From: Nannochloropsis oceanica
Lineage: Eukaryota > Sar > Eustigmatophyceae > Eustigmatales > Monodopsidaceae
Assembly: GCA_004519485.1 (NCBI GenBank)
Contig: CP038119.1
Span: 186,001 to 250,000, forward strand
Direction: 5' to 3'
Length of the DNA: 64,000 bases
The notes under the pieces were generated by a model. It searched no databases. It worked only from the letters and a program-made list of their open reading frames with translations, and was not told where the DNA came from. Below are positions 22,279 through 38,620 of the stretch, in pieces. Position 1 is the stretch's first letter; each line of letters begins with the position of its first letter. Made by a program: the position numbers and the translations under genes.

Positions 22279-24641
22279 ATGCCACACGAGGAGGACGGAG
22301 CAGGGCGGTCAATATGGGCAGCGACTACACCACCTGAATCACCAGACGCCCGATCATCACCATCAGCGTTAGCATCAGCAACAGCAGTAGCATCTCAAGA
22401 CGCCGCCCTCCCTACGCTGGAAGCCCTCCTCACGGTGCCCTTGCCCTTTATCGCCCGCCACACGCACAACAAAAAGTACGCCCCTCTCTCTCTTGTGTCT
22501 GCATTCATGCCCTCCTCTTTCCTGACTCAGTTTTTTTCTCCCCCACTCAAGGGAAGCTGAAGCCCTCCTTCAAGTCTCCCTTATTGCTGCCCGACTCGAC
22601 TCCCTCCTCGATTGCCTACGGACAGTCGCCGACCAAGCCGCGGTACGTCCTTTCTTTTTGTTTTCGGGTCTCAATCTTCCGTTCCTCACTTCATGCTGTT
22701 GCAACCACACAGCGCGCCCATGGCCACGCCGCCCGCCTCCATTCCCTCGTCCCCACAGACGTCCGCCTCAATTCATTGCTTCCTCTTCTGAAGGAGCTGG
22801 AATTACAACGCCGACATGACCTAGCGGCGTACCAAGAAGAGGTACACGAATGTACTGTCGCATTGGAGCGACACAAAGAGCTGTTGGCATGGTCAGCTTG
22901 CACGCACAGCAGCACTGCTGAACAAGTAGGGGAGATGATGCCTCATCTGGCCGATGCCGCGCGAAGAATGTAAGGAAGGGAGGGGGTAAGCAAGGGAGAG
23001 AGGGAGGAAGGAGTCTTCTTGTCCATGTCGGCAATCCAAGCCTCCTCCTGCAGCCTCTCATCAAAGCTCTCCTTCCGTCCCTCCCTTCCCTTCCTTCCCC
23101 CCTTTCGCAGGGCCGAGGTGTTTAACGAAGTTGTTGCACGTCTCGACAGCCTCCTGGGCGCCCGCGAATCTCTATTCCAATCGTGCCGTAGACCCAGCCA
23201 CTCTACCTCTTCCTCCTTGTCTCCCTGGATCAGCATGGCTGAATTTGTAAAAGAGAAGGAAGGACCAGAAACCCCTTCCTCTTCCTCCTCCCCCTCTTCC
23301 TCCCCTTCCTCCTCCTTTTCCTCCTCTCAGGCTGCTGGCAACGGCAGCACCACTTCTGCTGCTAATGCTTCTTCCCCCACAAAAATGAGTTCTTCAAAAA
23401 CAACAGACGGGCAAGGGGGGGGGCAGGGAAGCCCATCTACTGCTCCTCCTGTTTCTGCTGTTACTGCTGCTACTGCTATTACGGTTGCTCCCGACGCTGC
23501 TGTTACAGCTGCTGCCGCCAGTGGTGTTGGTGCTGCTACTGCTACTGCTACTGCTGCTGTAGATGATGGAGGTAGACACGCAGGGGTGAGATGCATGAAA
23601 TCGGCTGAAAAAGAGGGCGAAGGGATTGAGGAAAGCAGGGCTGCAGGAGCGGGAGATGAGGAAGGAACGAAACGAAGCGAGGTGGAAGGGGCACCTATCG
23701 CCGGTGAGGACGAAGGAAAGAGAGGAGGAGGAAAGGATAGGGTGAATTCGAAGCGCGCGAAAGTCGACAGCGGCTGCAAGAGCAGCAGGAGCAGCAGCAG
23801 CAGCAGCGATGGTGGACAAGCAGGTGTGATGGTGGGCACTCATCAGCTGCAGGAACTACTACCACAACAACAAAAACAACAACAACAACAACAACGACAA
23901 CGACAGCACCAGCAGCTGCAGCAGCAGCAAGGGTCGACTGTCCAGCCAGATTCTTTATCTAATCCTTCGCAACATCATTCTGATGGAGGAGGCGGGGTGG
24001 AAAGGGGGCAGCGTCGACAGCAGGCAGACCCGCAGGTGGTGGAGGAAGGGGAGGAGGAGAAGGAGGGGTTTCACATCCCGCATTGGGCCACGGGAGCACA
24101 AGACATGGGAGGGACACAGCTCTCGGAGGGTCATACGGTCTTGAGTGATAACGAATGGCAGCTGCTGGATGACGAGGGGGAGATGGAGGTAGAGGAGGAG
24201 GGTGGGGAGGATGGAGGACAGCTACAACTTAGCAAAAAAGAGGAGGACGAAAGCATGAAGGCGGCGGTGGGGGAGGAAGAAGTGGCAGCTGTGATGTATT
24301 CGTCATCCACCAGTGCTACTCCTGCCACGGCAATTGGTAAGGAGCCAAGAGATATCGACGCTGCTGCTGCTGCTACTACTGCAGCTGCTGCTGCTGCTGC
24401 TCCTGTCGTTGCAGCTGCTGCTGGTGCTCCGACAGCTGTTTCTACTGGTACTCATAACAGAGCCTTCCTCGTGCCGACCCCCATTTCACACCGAGGCGAC
24501 GGCAGTCAAAGTCACAGCCAAAACGAGAATCAAAGTCAGCAGGGCCAAGGGAAGGATGGGGAGGGACGGAGGCAGCAGCCACATGTGCAACAGATTAAAA
24601 GAGGTGACCACTCTCAGGGTAGTGGGACCCCATCACAATGA
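22279..24641 (+). CDS. Low-complexity protein with N-terminal helical domain, unrecognised
   Basis: Four exons, 22279-22475, 22552-22642, 22713-22969 and 23111-24641, join with consistent phases to 691 aa. The first 230 residues are predicted helical and Leu/Ala/His-rich (LPTLEALLTVPLPFI, LNSLLPLLKELELQRRHDL, EVFNEVVARLDSLLGARE), as in a coiled-coil or helical-bundle domain. The rest is low complexity: Ser/Pro runs, Ala/Thr/Val runs, Gln runs from CAA/CAG repeats (about residues 465-490), acidic Glu-rich segments and a Gln/His/Arg tail. One basic patch (SKRAKVDS) could be a nuclear localisation signal. I do not recognise the family. The composition resembles a nuclear regulatory or scaffold protein, but no activity can be assigned. 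Confidence 0.65.
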
Positions 24642-25756
24642 AAGAGAAGAAAAAGAGGGAGCTGTTCAACAAAATTTGCCATAAATCAAGTAGCGAAATG
24701 TAATGGAAGTGTAATGTTGCTGAGGCACGGCGCCCCATCTGAAGAAGTGCTGGTAGTTTCTCTATTCTTGTGTGCTGTATTCATTTTTATGGCTAGCGTC
24801 GAGATTGATCATACACCAAGACCCAAACACTCCACCCCGGAGGGACTACATATCTTATTTGTATAAAATGCAGGATAAGAAAAGTTGCAGTTAATGTGAT
24901 GAGGACACAGCTCCTGGTGCTGGACTTGTACGACCGAGCTGGCGGCTGTTACTCATAGCTTTGCCATGATGTCCTCTCAAGCTAGACTCGAGCCCCTACC
25001 TTCTTCTTCCTGCCTCCCTCGACAAGGCATTAAAAGGTACGAGTCATACAGCCATTCTCCCTCTTTCCAATCGATAGAAAATGCACATCTGGTGAGGAAG
25101 AAAAATAGCGAGAACACTGAAAACTCAAAAGATCTGCCAGCTGCCCCCAGTCCGCGGAAAAAATATGTCAACCCTTGGGGACATTAAAAGCGCGGCTGAT
25201 AGCCATCAAAATGTCACGAGACGGGATGATCCCTAGACGGTTTCACGGCATAAATGTTGGTAGGCAATGCTTTCTACGTCTCCACACTGGATTTCCCCAC
25301 AAAAGAAAAAGAAAAGAAGACCTTCATGTCACTTTTATGGCGATGGGGCAATTGCACTTATACAATACTCCTGATCTTGCAAGGACTTCATTCCTTCTTC
25401 CATGAAAATTGTAGTTTTTTGTTTCTGTTTCGCTTGTACAGTTGTTTGTTTCTTGTGTACTTCGTCTGGCTGTCCTTGCTGCACGTCTTTGACCCATTGT
25501 CCCGTGTCAGCCTCACACCTCGTTGCGTGTATTCTTCTTGGTAGCTTCATCTCACGCTCCACTCACTATCTTTTACTTCGAGCGCCTGTTGAATGCGAGC
25601 GGAGCTTTGCCGGGGTACCCACACCGATCTATACATGGCTTGACAACAGCACACGTCCAGCTAGCCTGTCCTGTTCTCTCTCTCAACCACACCTTCCTCC
25701 TTGTCCCTCTCTGCAAACACATGCAGACTCAGCCCTAAAACCCGCCTTTAGACAAG
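24642..25756. other. Intergenic upstream of carbonic anhydrase
   Basis: 1.1 kb holding the 3' UTR of the low-complexity gene and the promoter of the carbonic anhydrase gene. The open frames here are short and unconserved. Nothing else is seen. Confidence 0.4.
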
Positions 25757-27371
25757 ATGAAGATCACCATGTCCTCCGCCGCCTGCCTGGCCTTGCTGAT
25801 GGCACCCTTGGCCCTGGTCCGCGCCGGTACTTCCATGGAAGACCTTGAGAAGATGGAGTCCTGGAGCTACGTCCCTGTAAGTACTTACTCGCCTCGAGTA
25901 ATGAGGTTGGTTGGTCGGGTTTGGACGTGGTCGTGTTCGTGTTCATTGCGCCGATCTTGTGTCTTTTCCCCGCGGGGGGCGCAACGACACAGAACAATAT
26001 CCTCCTACTCCACATAGTGCCTCTCCTCTTTCGTCCGTCCATCGTATTTGTTAGCATCTTGTCACATGAGAGTGAGGTCTTCTTCGCTCTGTTTCTCTCC
26101 ATTGCCTGTCTGTACATACTGCTATTTACCTCCCCTCATCATGCAACCTCATCTCACCTCCCCTCCCTCCCTCCCTACATCTATCTCCCTCCCTCCCTCC
26201 CTCCCTCCCTCCCTTCTTTCTTTCCTTCCTATCTTTCACCAGAACGAGAATTCCAACGCATGTGTCGGTGCTGATGCGAAGTCCTGGGGATGCTGCGGAA
26301 AGCCGGAGGACGGCAAGGAGCGTTGCGGCCCCAACAACTGGATCCACATCAACGAGACCACCACCGTCAGGTGTGCCAACACGCCGGGCAATCAGCAGAG
26401 GTATGCACATGCACGCATGCATCAGCACGCCTTCTATTCTCGACGTCTTTTTGTCTCCTTTCCCCTCTTCCCCTCTCTTACTTATTTCCCGTCTCCTCTC
26501 TCTCCTCACCTTTCCTACACGCAAGCGTTAGCTCACCTTCCTTCCCTTTTCTCCCTCCCCATTTCTCCCACCGTCGCACTCCCTGTGTCCTCCAGCCCCA
26601 TTAACTTCCAGACTGTCGGCAAATTCCGTGACATCGTGTCTTTGAAGAAGGAGGATGCCGCCATGACCTTCTCGGGCCACAAATGCGAGGCCTTTGTGGA
26701 GTTCAAAGAAGGGACGTGGGAGGTTGTCACCCCCGATGACTGCGGCTTCAAGATGACAATTGGAGGCGTCGACTACAAGCTCCTGCAGTTCCACTTCCAT
26801 AACGCCGAGCACACGGTCAACTATGCCTACATGCCTCTTGAAGTCCACCTAGTGCACCAGAGCGTCGAGGACAAAGACCAAATCCTCGTCCTGAGTACCT
26901 TTTTCGCCCCAGGCGCGACCTCCGAGTTCTTCGAGAACCTCCAGAAGGGCCAGGAGAACGCCAACCCCGACAAGCCCGACCTGGCCACCAAAAACATGAT
27001 CAACGCCTATGATGTCCTCCCCAAAGACATGGCATTCTGGCACTACGTCGGATCCCTCACCACCCCTCCCTGCCAGACCCGCGAGGGAGCCTCGGTCCAG
27101 TGGTACGTTCCCTCCTTCCCTCCCTACTCCTTACCCCCTGGTCCCTTTCCCTGAGTCGACACCACGCACCAGTGTATAATATAATAATCCTTTCCATTCC
27201 CTCTTCCTCCCCCCCTCCAGGTACGTCTTCAAGACGCCCAACACCCTCTCCTACGAGCAGCTCTACTTCTTCACTTCCTACTTCCGTGACCTGCCCCTGG
27301 CCAACAACGGCCGTATCTCCCGTAATGTCCAGGACGTCTTGGAGGGCACCACCATCTACTCCTTCCCTTAA
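25757..27371 (+). CDS. Alpha-class carbonic anhydrase with signal peptide
   Basis: Interconverts CO2 and bicarbonate. Four exons, 25757-25876, 26243-26400, 26596-27102 and 27221-27371, give 311 aa. The N-terminal signal peptide (hydrophobic to LVRA) sends it into the ER-derived secretory or epiplastid lumen. After a Cys-rich N-terminal segment (ACVGADAKSWGCCGKPEDGK) come the family blocks QQSPINF (split by intron 2), LLQFHFHNAEHTVN and EVHLVHQ, and SLTTPPCQT. The zinc ligands are His159, His161 and His177. The loop between the second and third ligand is short, as in plant and bacterial enzymes. The catalytic Thr of LTTPPC is present. In Nannochloropsis oceanica a lumenal alpha enzyme, CAH1, is essential for the carbon-concentrating mechanism. 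This gene has the same class and signal, but orthology is inferred. Confidence 0.95.
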
Positions 27372-28966
27372 ACCGTCGGTTGGTCGGAGAAGAAGGAAGG
27401 ATGGAGGGAAGGAGCGAAGGAAGGTCAATGTACCGATAGAGTCTTTCTCACTTATCTGAAATAAGGGAGGAGGAGGACGGGATAATCAAAAGCAATCAGC
27501 AGGGCAATTATATAATTTGGAGAAAAGCAACATCCAACTGAGCGTCTCCTTGCGTGTGTTTCAGCCTGTGTCGGATGTCCGGCGCGGGAGTGATGGCGCT
27601 TGCTTGTCTTGATTTGGATGCGTGTGAATGTGCTCTGTGTAGGTGATAGTTCAGGCAGGGGTTATATTTGATAGTGACGCTCTGTGTAAGTGATAGAATT
27701 GCAGAGGCTATATATGGTGGGGAACGCCGAGAAGTGTATGCGGGATAAGCAGTGGCTGTTGTCTGTCTCAGATACAGACCATATCCCCTCTCATTTATTT
27801 TTTAAACAAGGACCTTTTTCTCAAAGAAATAGGAGGGGAAAGAAAAGAGTACTGCCTGCTTTAAATAAAAAAGTGCAACCCTGTCCTTGGGAAAGAAACT
27901 TAGCAAGAGAGAAAGCGCAAAAAACACATGAACAGCCCTGCGACAAGGACGTGATTTTATCGAGTCCTTTGAACAAAATGCATAAAAAAAAAAGCCGAGA
28001 CGCGAACCGAGTAACAACCCACCTAATGACAACTTGCTGGCATGCATACATTTCCATGATTCATTTTTCTATGGTTCTGCCTCCTCCATCAATTTGCTTA
28101 TTTATTTTAATCGTCATTCTGCCCTTACAGCGCTCTCTTCCACCTTTTCTTCAACCGATTCGTCGCGGACGTGTGACATCCGTATCTGCTGTAGGAGCAT
28201 CCAACGTCATACTTAGCTAGGGCAGAGTGTGGCGCTTGTCCTTGCAAGAACGGCGGCCACAGAGCGCATACGAGCACTCAGCACGTTCAATGAGAGTGAT
28301 GTCCATGAGGTTGGACACCATCCGGCCGGGCAACCTTTGATGTCGCCCTATTTCTTTGTCGCCGTCGTGGTAGCAGTACTCATATTTATGCTTCCGCGTC
28401 ATGAAGATAATTACCCAGGCCTGCTCAGTCTGGTGAAATGATGGGGCATAATGCATAGTGGGCGAGAATTGGTGTTGTTTCCCTGCAGGGCTCTCGCGGT
28501 TCAAGCTAGCTTACCTCGGTATTGTTCCAGGCGATGGTGGCGGTGGGCTGGAACGTAAGGGTGCACACAAGACTGACGGTGAGCACGCGGCCCACACCGG
28601 TGTGGGGGGGATAGGCTGGAGCATTGTGCCGTGCCTTCGGTGATCAAGATAGGAGATCTGATAGTGAGATGTCCTGCTTTGGTACTGAATGTCAGAAGAG
28701 TCCTAGAGTACCTTTCCTGTCGTCGGTTGTAAATAAGCCACGGGAACAAAGGCAGCTTTATATATATGTACTTAAGGCATCAAGGATTCGCCTGGTTGGT
28801 GCGTGTGCGGCTCTTACTGTGTGTGGGGAGCGTAAAGGACGAACGCGAGCAACCTCCCCTCCCGGTCCTATCATCATCTCATTCGCGTCCAAAATTCGTC
28901 GGACGTGTGTCTTCAAGCCACTCACCCTAACACGCACACCCAACACTGCCCCTTACTCAGCACATC
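27372..28966. other. Intergenic between carbonic anhydrase and the NCBP3-like gene
   Basis: 1.6 kb with only small unconserved open frames. A perfect 16-bp palindrome lies at 28591-28606. No RNA gene is recognised. It holds the 3' UTR of the carbonic anhydrase gene and the promoter of the NCBP3-like gene. Confidence 0.4.
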
Positions 28967-30732
28967 ATGGACGTGCAGACAGAGCAAACGGTGCAGACCG
29001 AACAGGGGCCCAAATTGTCCAAGGAGACCCTCCTCGCGGAGATTGGCGTGGAGGGCTTGCGGCCGCGACAGGATCCCTTCCTTGCGGAGCTGGAGGCCAA
29101 ATATGCAGCGGAGTGCGACAAGGCCCGTCGACGTGCTGAGCGCTTTGGCGTCGAGTACAAGGAGCCAGACAAGGCGCAATTATTTGCGGCCGAGACGAAA
29201 CGCGCCCAGCGCATGCGGCCCGATGAGGGTTTTTATGTGAGCATGGACTTGCAATCTCAGGAGGAGAAAGCCAAGCAAGCAGCTCGTGGACAGCGTTGGG
29301 GCAATTCGGAGGCCTACGCAAAGTCTCTGGAAGACGCGGAAGAAGTGACGAAGAAAGCGGAGCGGGCGGCACGGTTTGGGTTGCCGGTGCAAGAGGCGGT
29401 GGGAGGAGTGTTGCGAAAGATGGGGTTAAACCCAAAATTCTTGTATGTCGCTGACCCTGCTCGGCATGACCCTGGCCGAAAGGTCCAGCCTAATGCGGTG
29501 AAGGCGTTGACAGACAAAGGAGGAGAAGGCGGCGAGAGGGAGGAGGGAAATGGAGGGATGGCGACGGTGTGGGAGCCTGTGGAACCTCCGCCTGAGGAGG
29601 TGGAAGCGAGTAAGGTCCACGTGCATGCATTGGACAGGGAGGAGTTTCAGGCCATCAGGAGTGGCGATGTCCTGCGGTACTTCACCGACTTCTTCCCGCG
29701 GTGTGAGTTGAGGGAGGGAGGGAGAGAGGGAGGGAGGGAGGGTTGGTGGGCGAGAGTGGGCGGGGTGCAACAGGCAGACAGAGCAGACGTTGTGACGAGA
29801 AGCGCAAAGGGAGTGATGTAACTGTTTCCTCTCCTTCCCTCCCTCCCTCTCTTTTCCACAAAACTAGATGTGGAGTGGCTGGGTGACTGCTCTGCGAACG
29901 TTATTTTTGATGACGCTGCAGCAGCAAAACGGGCGCTCGAGGCCGTCTCTGCACCGCTTCCCCCTCTCTCTGATGTGATGGTGGGGCCAGAGGAAGGCGG
30001 GAAGGAGGAAGTGAAGGAGGAAGAGGAGGGAAACGGCGAGAGGGAGGAAGGGAGGGAGGAGGGGGAGGAGGAGGATGCGATGGAGCTGGCGCCCAGGCCG
30101 GGAGAAGGCCCGTATGTGAGCAAGTGGAAGGAGGAGAGGGAGGCGAGGAGGAGGAGGACGGAGGAGGAGGAAAGACGGAGGGAATGGGTGGATCTGCCCA
30201 TGTGCGGGTGGAGGTTGGGAAAGAGGAGGATCATGAAGAGGCAGGGAGGGCGGGAAGAAGGGCGGCAGGTGGCAGTAAGGCTTCTCCTGCGACTGGCCAC
30301 GACGAGGGACGTGTTGAAGGAGAGGGAGAAGGGAGGGAGGGAGGGAAGGAGAGAAGGAGGGGCGATGGAAGTGGTGAAGACCACGCCGGTGCCCGTTGGG
30401 GAGGGAGGGAGGAGGGTAGTAATATTTGGGCAGGGAGGGAGGGAGGGAGGAAAGAAGAGGGAGAGGGGGAGGGAGGGAGGGAGGAAGGGGAGGGAGGAGT
30501 ATGCCAGCCGGGCAGATAAGGATGTGTGGGTGAGGGATCTCGCAGAGAGGGGAGGAGGGAGGGAGGGAGAAAGGGAGGGAAAGCGAGCAAGGTGTGGGTC
30601 GCGAGGGGAACAGGAAGGGGGGGAGCAGGGAGGGGGAGGAGGCGCGGGGGGAGAGGGACGTGCGAAAGGGGAGGGGGGAGAGGAAGGGAGGGAGGGCGAG
30701 GAGGCGGAAGAGGAGAGTGAGCACCGGCGCTG
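28967..30732 (+). CDS. NCBP3-like RNA-binding protein, 3' end lost in assembly gap
   Basis: Two exons are visible: 28967-29702 and 29868 to the gap. The split Tyr codon (CGG T / AT GTG) restores RYVEWLGDCSANVIFDD, matching the HIEWLDDTSCNVVWLDE block of human NCBP3, an RRM-like domain preceded by a DVLRYFTDFFP helix (human DVFSYFKEYPP). Upstream are three KRAERFGV/RAARFGLP repeats, also typical of NCBP3 and SAP/THO1 proteins. Further on, VRLLLRLATTRDVLKE corresponds to human RLFMRFATKDDKKE. Human NCBP3 acts with the cap-binding complex and exon-junction factors in mRNA export. The region after the RRM is dominated by Gly-Arg-Glu repeats encoded by GGGA tracts. The C-terminus is unknown because exon 2 enters the run of Ns. 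Confidence 0.75.
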
Positions 30733-30832
30733 NNNNNNNNNNNNNNNNNNNNNNNNNNNNNNNNNNNNNNNNNNNNNNNNNNNNNNNNNNNNNNNNNNNN
30801 NNNNNNNNNNNNNNNNNNNNNNNNNNNNNNNN
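30733..30832. other. Assembly gap (100 Ns)
   Basis: Exactly 100 Ns, the usual placeholder length, flanked on both sides by GGGA-rich sequence. Reading frame across it is meaningless. Confidence 1.
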
Positions 30833-31147
30833 ACCTGAGGGAGGGAGGGAGGGAGGGAGGGAGGGAGGGAGATTAGTTCACAAACAAGAATTGCGCCCGT
30901 CAATTCGGAGATGGCCAAGCTTTTAAAATGGAAAGAGGAAGGAGGGCCGTTGAGGCAGAAGAACGATGGACACCTCCCGGGTAGAAGCAACACCCTCCGT
31001 CTTTCCCTCCCTCCGTCCTTCCCTCCGTCCTTCCCTCCCTCCCTCCTTCTGTCCTTCCCTCCCTCCTTGAGAGAAAACGAAGAGACCCCTTCAATGGAAA
31101 CGACGCCCTCCCTCCCTCTCTCCTTCCTTCCCTCCATCCCTCCCTCC
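30833..31147. other. Gap-adjacent sequence between convergent NCBP3-like and NDUFV1 genes
   Basis: The first 40 bases are a GGGA array, followed by about 120 bases of unique sequence and then a TCCC array running to the NDUFV1 stop. It could hold the 3' end of the NCBP3-like gene or the NDUFV1 3' UTR. Neither can be decided here. Confidence 0.3.
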
Positions 31148-35483
<4,336 letters not shown>

Positions 35484-36066
35484 TGTGCAGATGGTGCCTG
35501 TGGGATGGGGAAAAAGGGAGACAAGAAGGAGAAGTAGGTTGAGGCAAGTGACTTTCCTCGCTGACATGGGGAGGGGGAGGGTAGTGCGTCTTGCTGGCGT
35601 GTGGGAGAGGAGGCAAAGCAACGTGATCTTGATGCATGCAGGTACCAACTTTCAACGCATACTGCCGGTGCAGACTAAGACGCGGCTATCCAGGGAAAGG
35701 GGCAGGTCAGTGGGAAACAACACGAGGACAGGTCATGCATGATGCTGCTGAGTAAGTGGATCCCCTTTATAACCATGGTTGCTCCCCTTCACACACAATT
35801 TCCGCCCTCTTCCCCTCCCCTTTCACTCCCTCCACCAAAACAAACCAACGTAAAGCAACAATAAACTCCACTGTTCCTTCCCAACCCATACTCATCCCAC
35901 TGCGTGGTTTCTCTTGTTTCTTTGGATCATTCGTGAATTGCGCTTTTTGGGGGGTGGCTTGCTTTATCCATTCCTCCCTCCCTCATTTCTTCTCTCCCTC
36001 CCTCCTCGGCTTTTCCTCTCCCCTTCCCGCTACCCGTGATCTTTCCCATACCCATCTGTGATGCCT
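35484..36066. promoter_or_regulatory. Spacer upstream of NDUFV1 and downstream of SEC62
   Basis: 583 bp between two minus-strand genes. It contains the NDUFV1 promoter and the SEC62 3' UTR. No element is identifiable, and it is poor in GGGA arrays compared with the introns either side. Confidence 0.4.
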
Positions 36067-38538
36067 CTACAAATCCTCCTTCTTGGCTCCCTCCCCTTCT
36101 TTTGCCGCTGCATCTTGTACGTCGTCCGCCGCGTCCTCCGCCTCGTCTTCCCCCAACAGAGAGTCAATTACCGAGTCCCCTCGTTCCTCATCGCTCAAAG
36201 CGTCCGCGCCCGCTGGAGGACATGAGAATGGAGGGAAAGAGACGAACAAGGAGGAATAATGATGATGATGGTTGGTATCGGTGAACATTGAAAAAAGAGA
36301 AGGGAGACGAAAAGAGGTAAGTGGAGGGAGGGCAAAGAGGAGGGAGGATATGGATAATTTGTATGTAAAAAATTGGGGTCGACAGATTTGACAGGAGGAT
36401 AACGAAAATAAGAAGAGAGGGAAGGATGACAGGCGTACCTAGATCCAGCTCGCTTTCCCGCAAGAGCTCTTCGTACGAGGGGTAGGCCCGAGGCTTGTCG
36501 ATGTCGTCCTTGTCCGACTGTGGGAGGGAGGGAGGGGAGGGAGGGAGGGAAGGGAAGGGAGGAGGAATCGTTAGAAGTGAGAAACACGATGCGTCTTTGT
36601 ATGTCTTTGAAAATAGATTATTGGCAGCCATCCCCGGACTCTCCACAAGCACCTCCTGCGAACATTATCCTCCTTCCCATCCTTCACTCCCTCCTTTCCT
36701 CCCTCATTCCCCAAGACTCTCCGCAAGCACCACTCCTTCCCTCCCTCCCTCCCTCCCTCCGCCCCTACCTGCGCCACGTCCGAGAGCAAATTGCCTTCGT
36801 ACAGGTCGTGCATAAACTGCTTTTGAGCCGTGAGGAGGGAGTCGAACTCGGTGGGTTGGGAGTAAGCCCAATATAAAAAGGCGACGAAGGCGACGACGAC
36901 CCCGGCACGATAGAGCCCTTGGCCGGGGGGTGATTTTTCCCACGAGTAGAGCTGGGGAGGGAGGAAGGGAGGGAGGAAGGGAGGGAGGAGGGGAAGGAGG
37001 GAGGGAAGGGGGGTGAGAAAGAGGGGGGAGGGAAGGAGGAGGGGGCACGAACGAAGGGACTGGTGGCCGATGGTGACCCGGACGACGAGGGAGGGAGGGA
37101 GGGGGGTACGTACGGGCTTGAAGGAGTCGACGAAGGAGAGGGACTCGTCGAAGAGGTTGGGCAGGAACCAAAATTCGTAGCCGGTGACCCACACGAAGAG
37201 GAAGGCCAGGAAGCGGAGGAGGAGGAAGCCGAGCATGAAGGAGAGTAGGGTGACGGAGACGTACCACAGCCATACCTGAGGGGGAAGGGGGGGAGGGAGG
37301 GGAGGAGGGAGGGGGGGAGGGGAGACCGGGCATCAAGAAGGCATGCCATGACACCTGAAGTGTGGGAAGGAGGGAGGGCGTACGTACCTTGAGGAAGTGT
37401 GGCCAGATGGGGAAGCACGTAATAGCCAAGAATCCGGCGATGATCAAGAATGTCATAAAGTTCGACAGCGTCTGCGACCCTTCGTAGATCCAAGTGTAGT
37501 ATCCCAACTCCTCGTAGTTCTGCTTCGGGGTGAGCTGAGGCAGGGAGGAAGGGAAGGTAGAAGCGATGAAAAGGTGGTTAGATGATGCCATGACATGAAA
37601 CCTTCCACTTCTCCTTCTGCTGCTTCCTTTCTCCACAGCCTTCCCTCCATCCCTCTCTCTCTCCTTCTCTGCTTCCCTCCCTCCTTCTCTGCCTCTCTCC
37701 CTCCCTCCCTAGGGGCCTACCTCAAGAGTGCGGGGCTTGACCTTGTTACACTGAATAAAGTACTTGGGCTGTCCGTCCTCGCTGTGGGAGGGCGAGGGAG
37801 GGAGGGAGGGATTGAGGGCGTGGAATAATTATACATGAATTGCCTCCGTTTCCGTGACTTGTTAAACTCCATGAGGACAAAAGTCTCACTCGTGATGTGC
37901 TTGGAGAGCATTCGAGGGCATCATCGTTGCGCGCTCTTCCTCAACCCACATCAAACTCCCCTATTCCCTTCGTCCCTCCCTCCCTCCCTCCTTCCCTCCC
38001 TACCCCTTGGTCTTCAACAGCAGGTTGCCGATGGCAATGGCCTGGGCCTCGCTCGCGACGGGCGGCAGCTTGGGGTCGGCCTTGCTCAGGAGGTCGGTGG
38101 TTAGGAACTTGATGAGCTTCGTGCCTAGAAAGGGAGGGAGGGAGGGAGTGGAGGATGAGATGAAGAAGACGCACATCGGCAAAGAAAACCTCAACCACAA
38201 CCACAACGAGAGTGACAACAAGAACAACAATACAACCAACAACGACAACACAAACAACAGCAACAACAACAACAACAACAAGAGCAACAACAGTACATTA
38301 AATCCCAAACCAGTTGGCTATGAGAAATAAACACACGATGGACTCCCTCCTCCCTCCCTCGCTCCCCTTCCTCCCTGCCCTCCTTCCTCCCCCTCCCTCC
38401 CTCCCCCCTTCTCCTTACCTTTGAAGTAATCCACACGAGTCTCCTGCAACACCCCATTCCGGATCTTCATCGTGCGCCGCAATGTGTCCGCAAGCTTGTG
38501 CAGGACCTCCACGTCCTCATAGGCCCCAGCAGCTCCAT

Positions 38539-38573
<35 letters not shown>

Positions 38574-38620
38574 GCAGCATCAGCAGGGGGGTTGGCCTTG
38601 GCCTCGTCCGTGGTGCTCAT
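36067..38620 (-). CDS. SEC62: SEC62, ER protein-translocation subunit
   Basis: Partner of SEC61/SEC63 in post-translational import into the ER. Eight exons, 38620-38419, 38124-38004, 37781-37721, 37534-37388, 37275-37114, 36951-36769, 36517-36439 and 36212-36067, give 366 aa. The start ATG at 38620 (MSTTDEAKANPP) is followed by a polyalanine run and then the cytosolic SEC62 block: RNGVLQETRVDYFKGTKLI, a QPKYFIQCNKVKPRTLELT segment and YYTWIYEG. Three hydrophobic segments follow: TFLIIAGFLAITCFPIWPHF, the long SVTLLSFMLGFLLLRFLAFL stretch, and AGVVVAFVAFLYWAYS. The acidic C-terminus ends KKEDL, not a classical KDEL. Most introns show GGGA after the donor and TCCC before the acceptor. The assignment rests on the conserved N-terminal block plus helix order. 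Confidence 0.9.

Noticed and set aside
23327-23843. Antisense frames in the low-complexity gene
   Set aside because: Mirror readings of GCT/TCC-rich repeats; the plus-strand exons have phase and splice support.
28217-28504. Overlapping small frames on both strands, one with a hydrophobic stretch
   Set aside because: Both strands are open over the same bases with no conserved sequence; most likely chance.
36571-37636. Long SLPP-rich minus-strand frames across SEC62
   Set aside because: Intron read-through joining SEC62 exons in the correct and wrong frames. The eight-exon model is in frame throughout.
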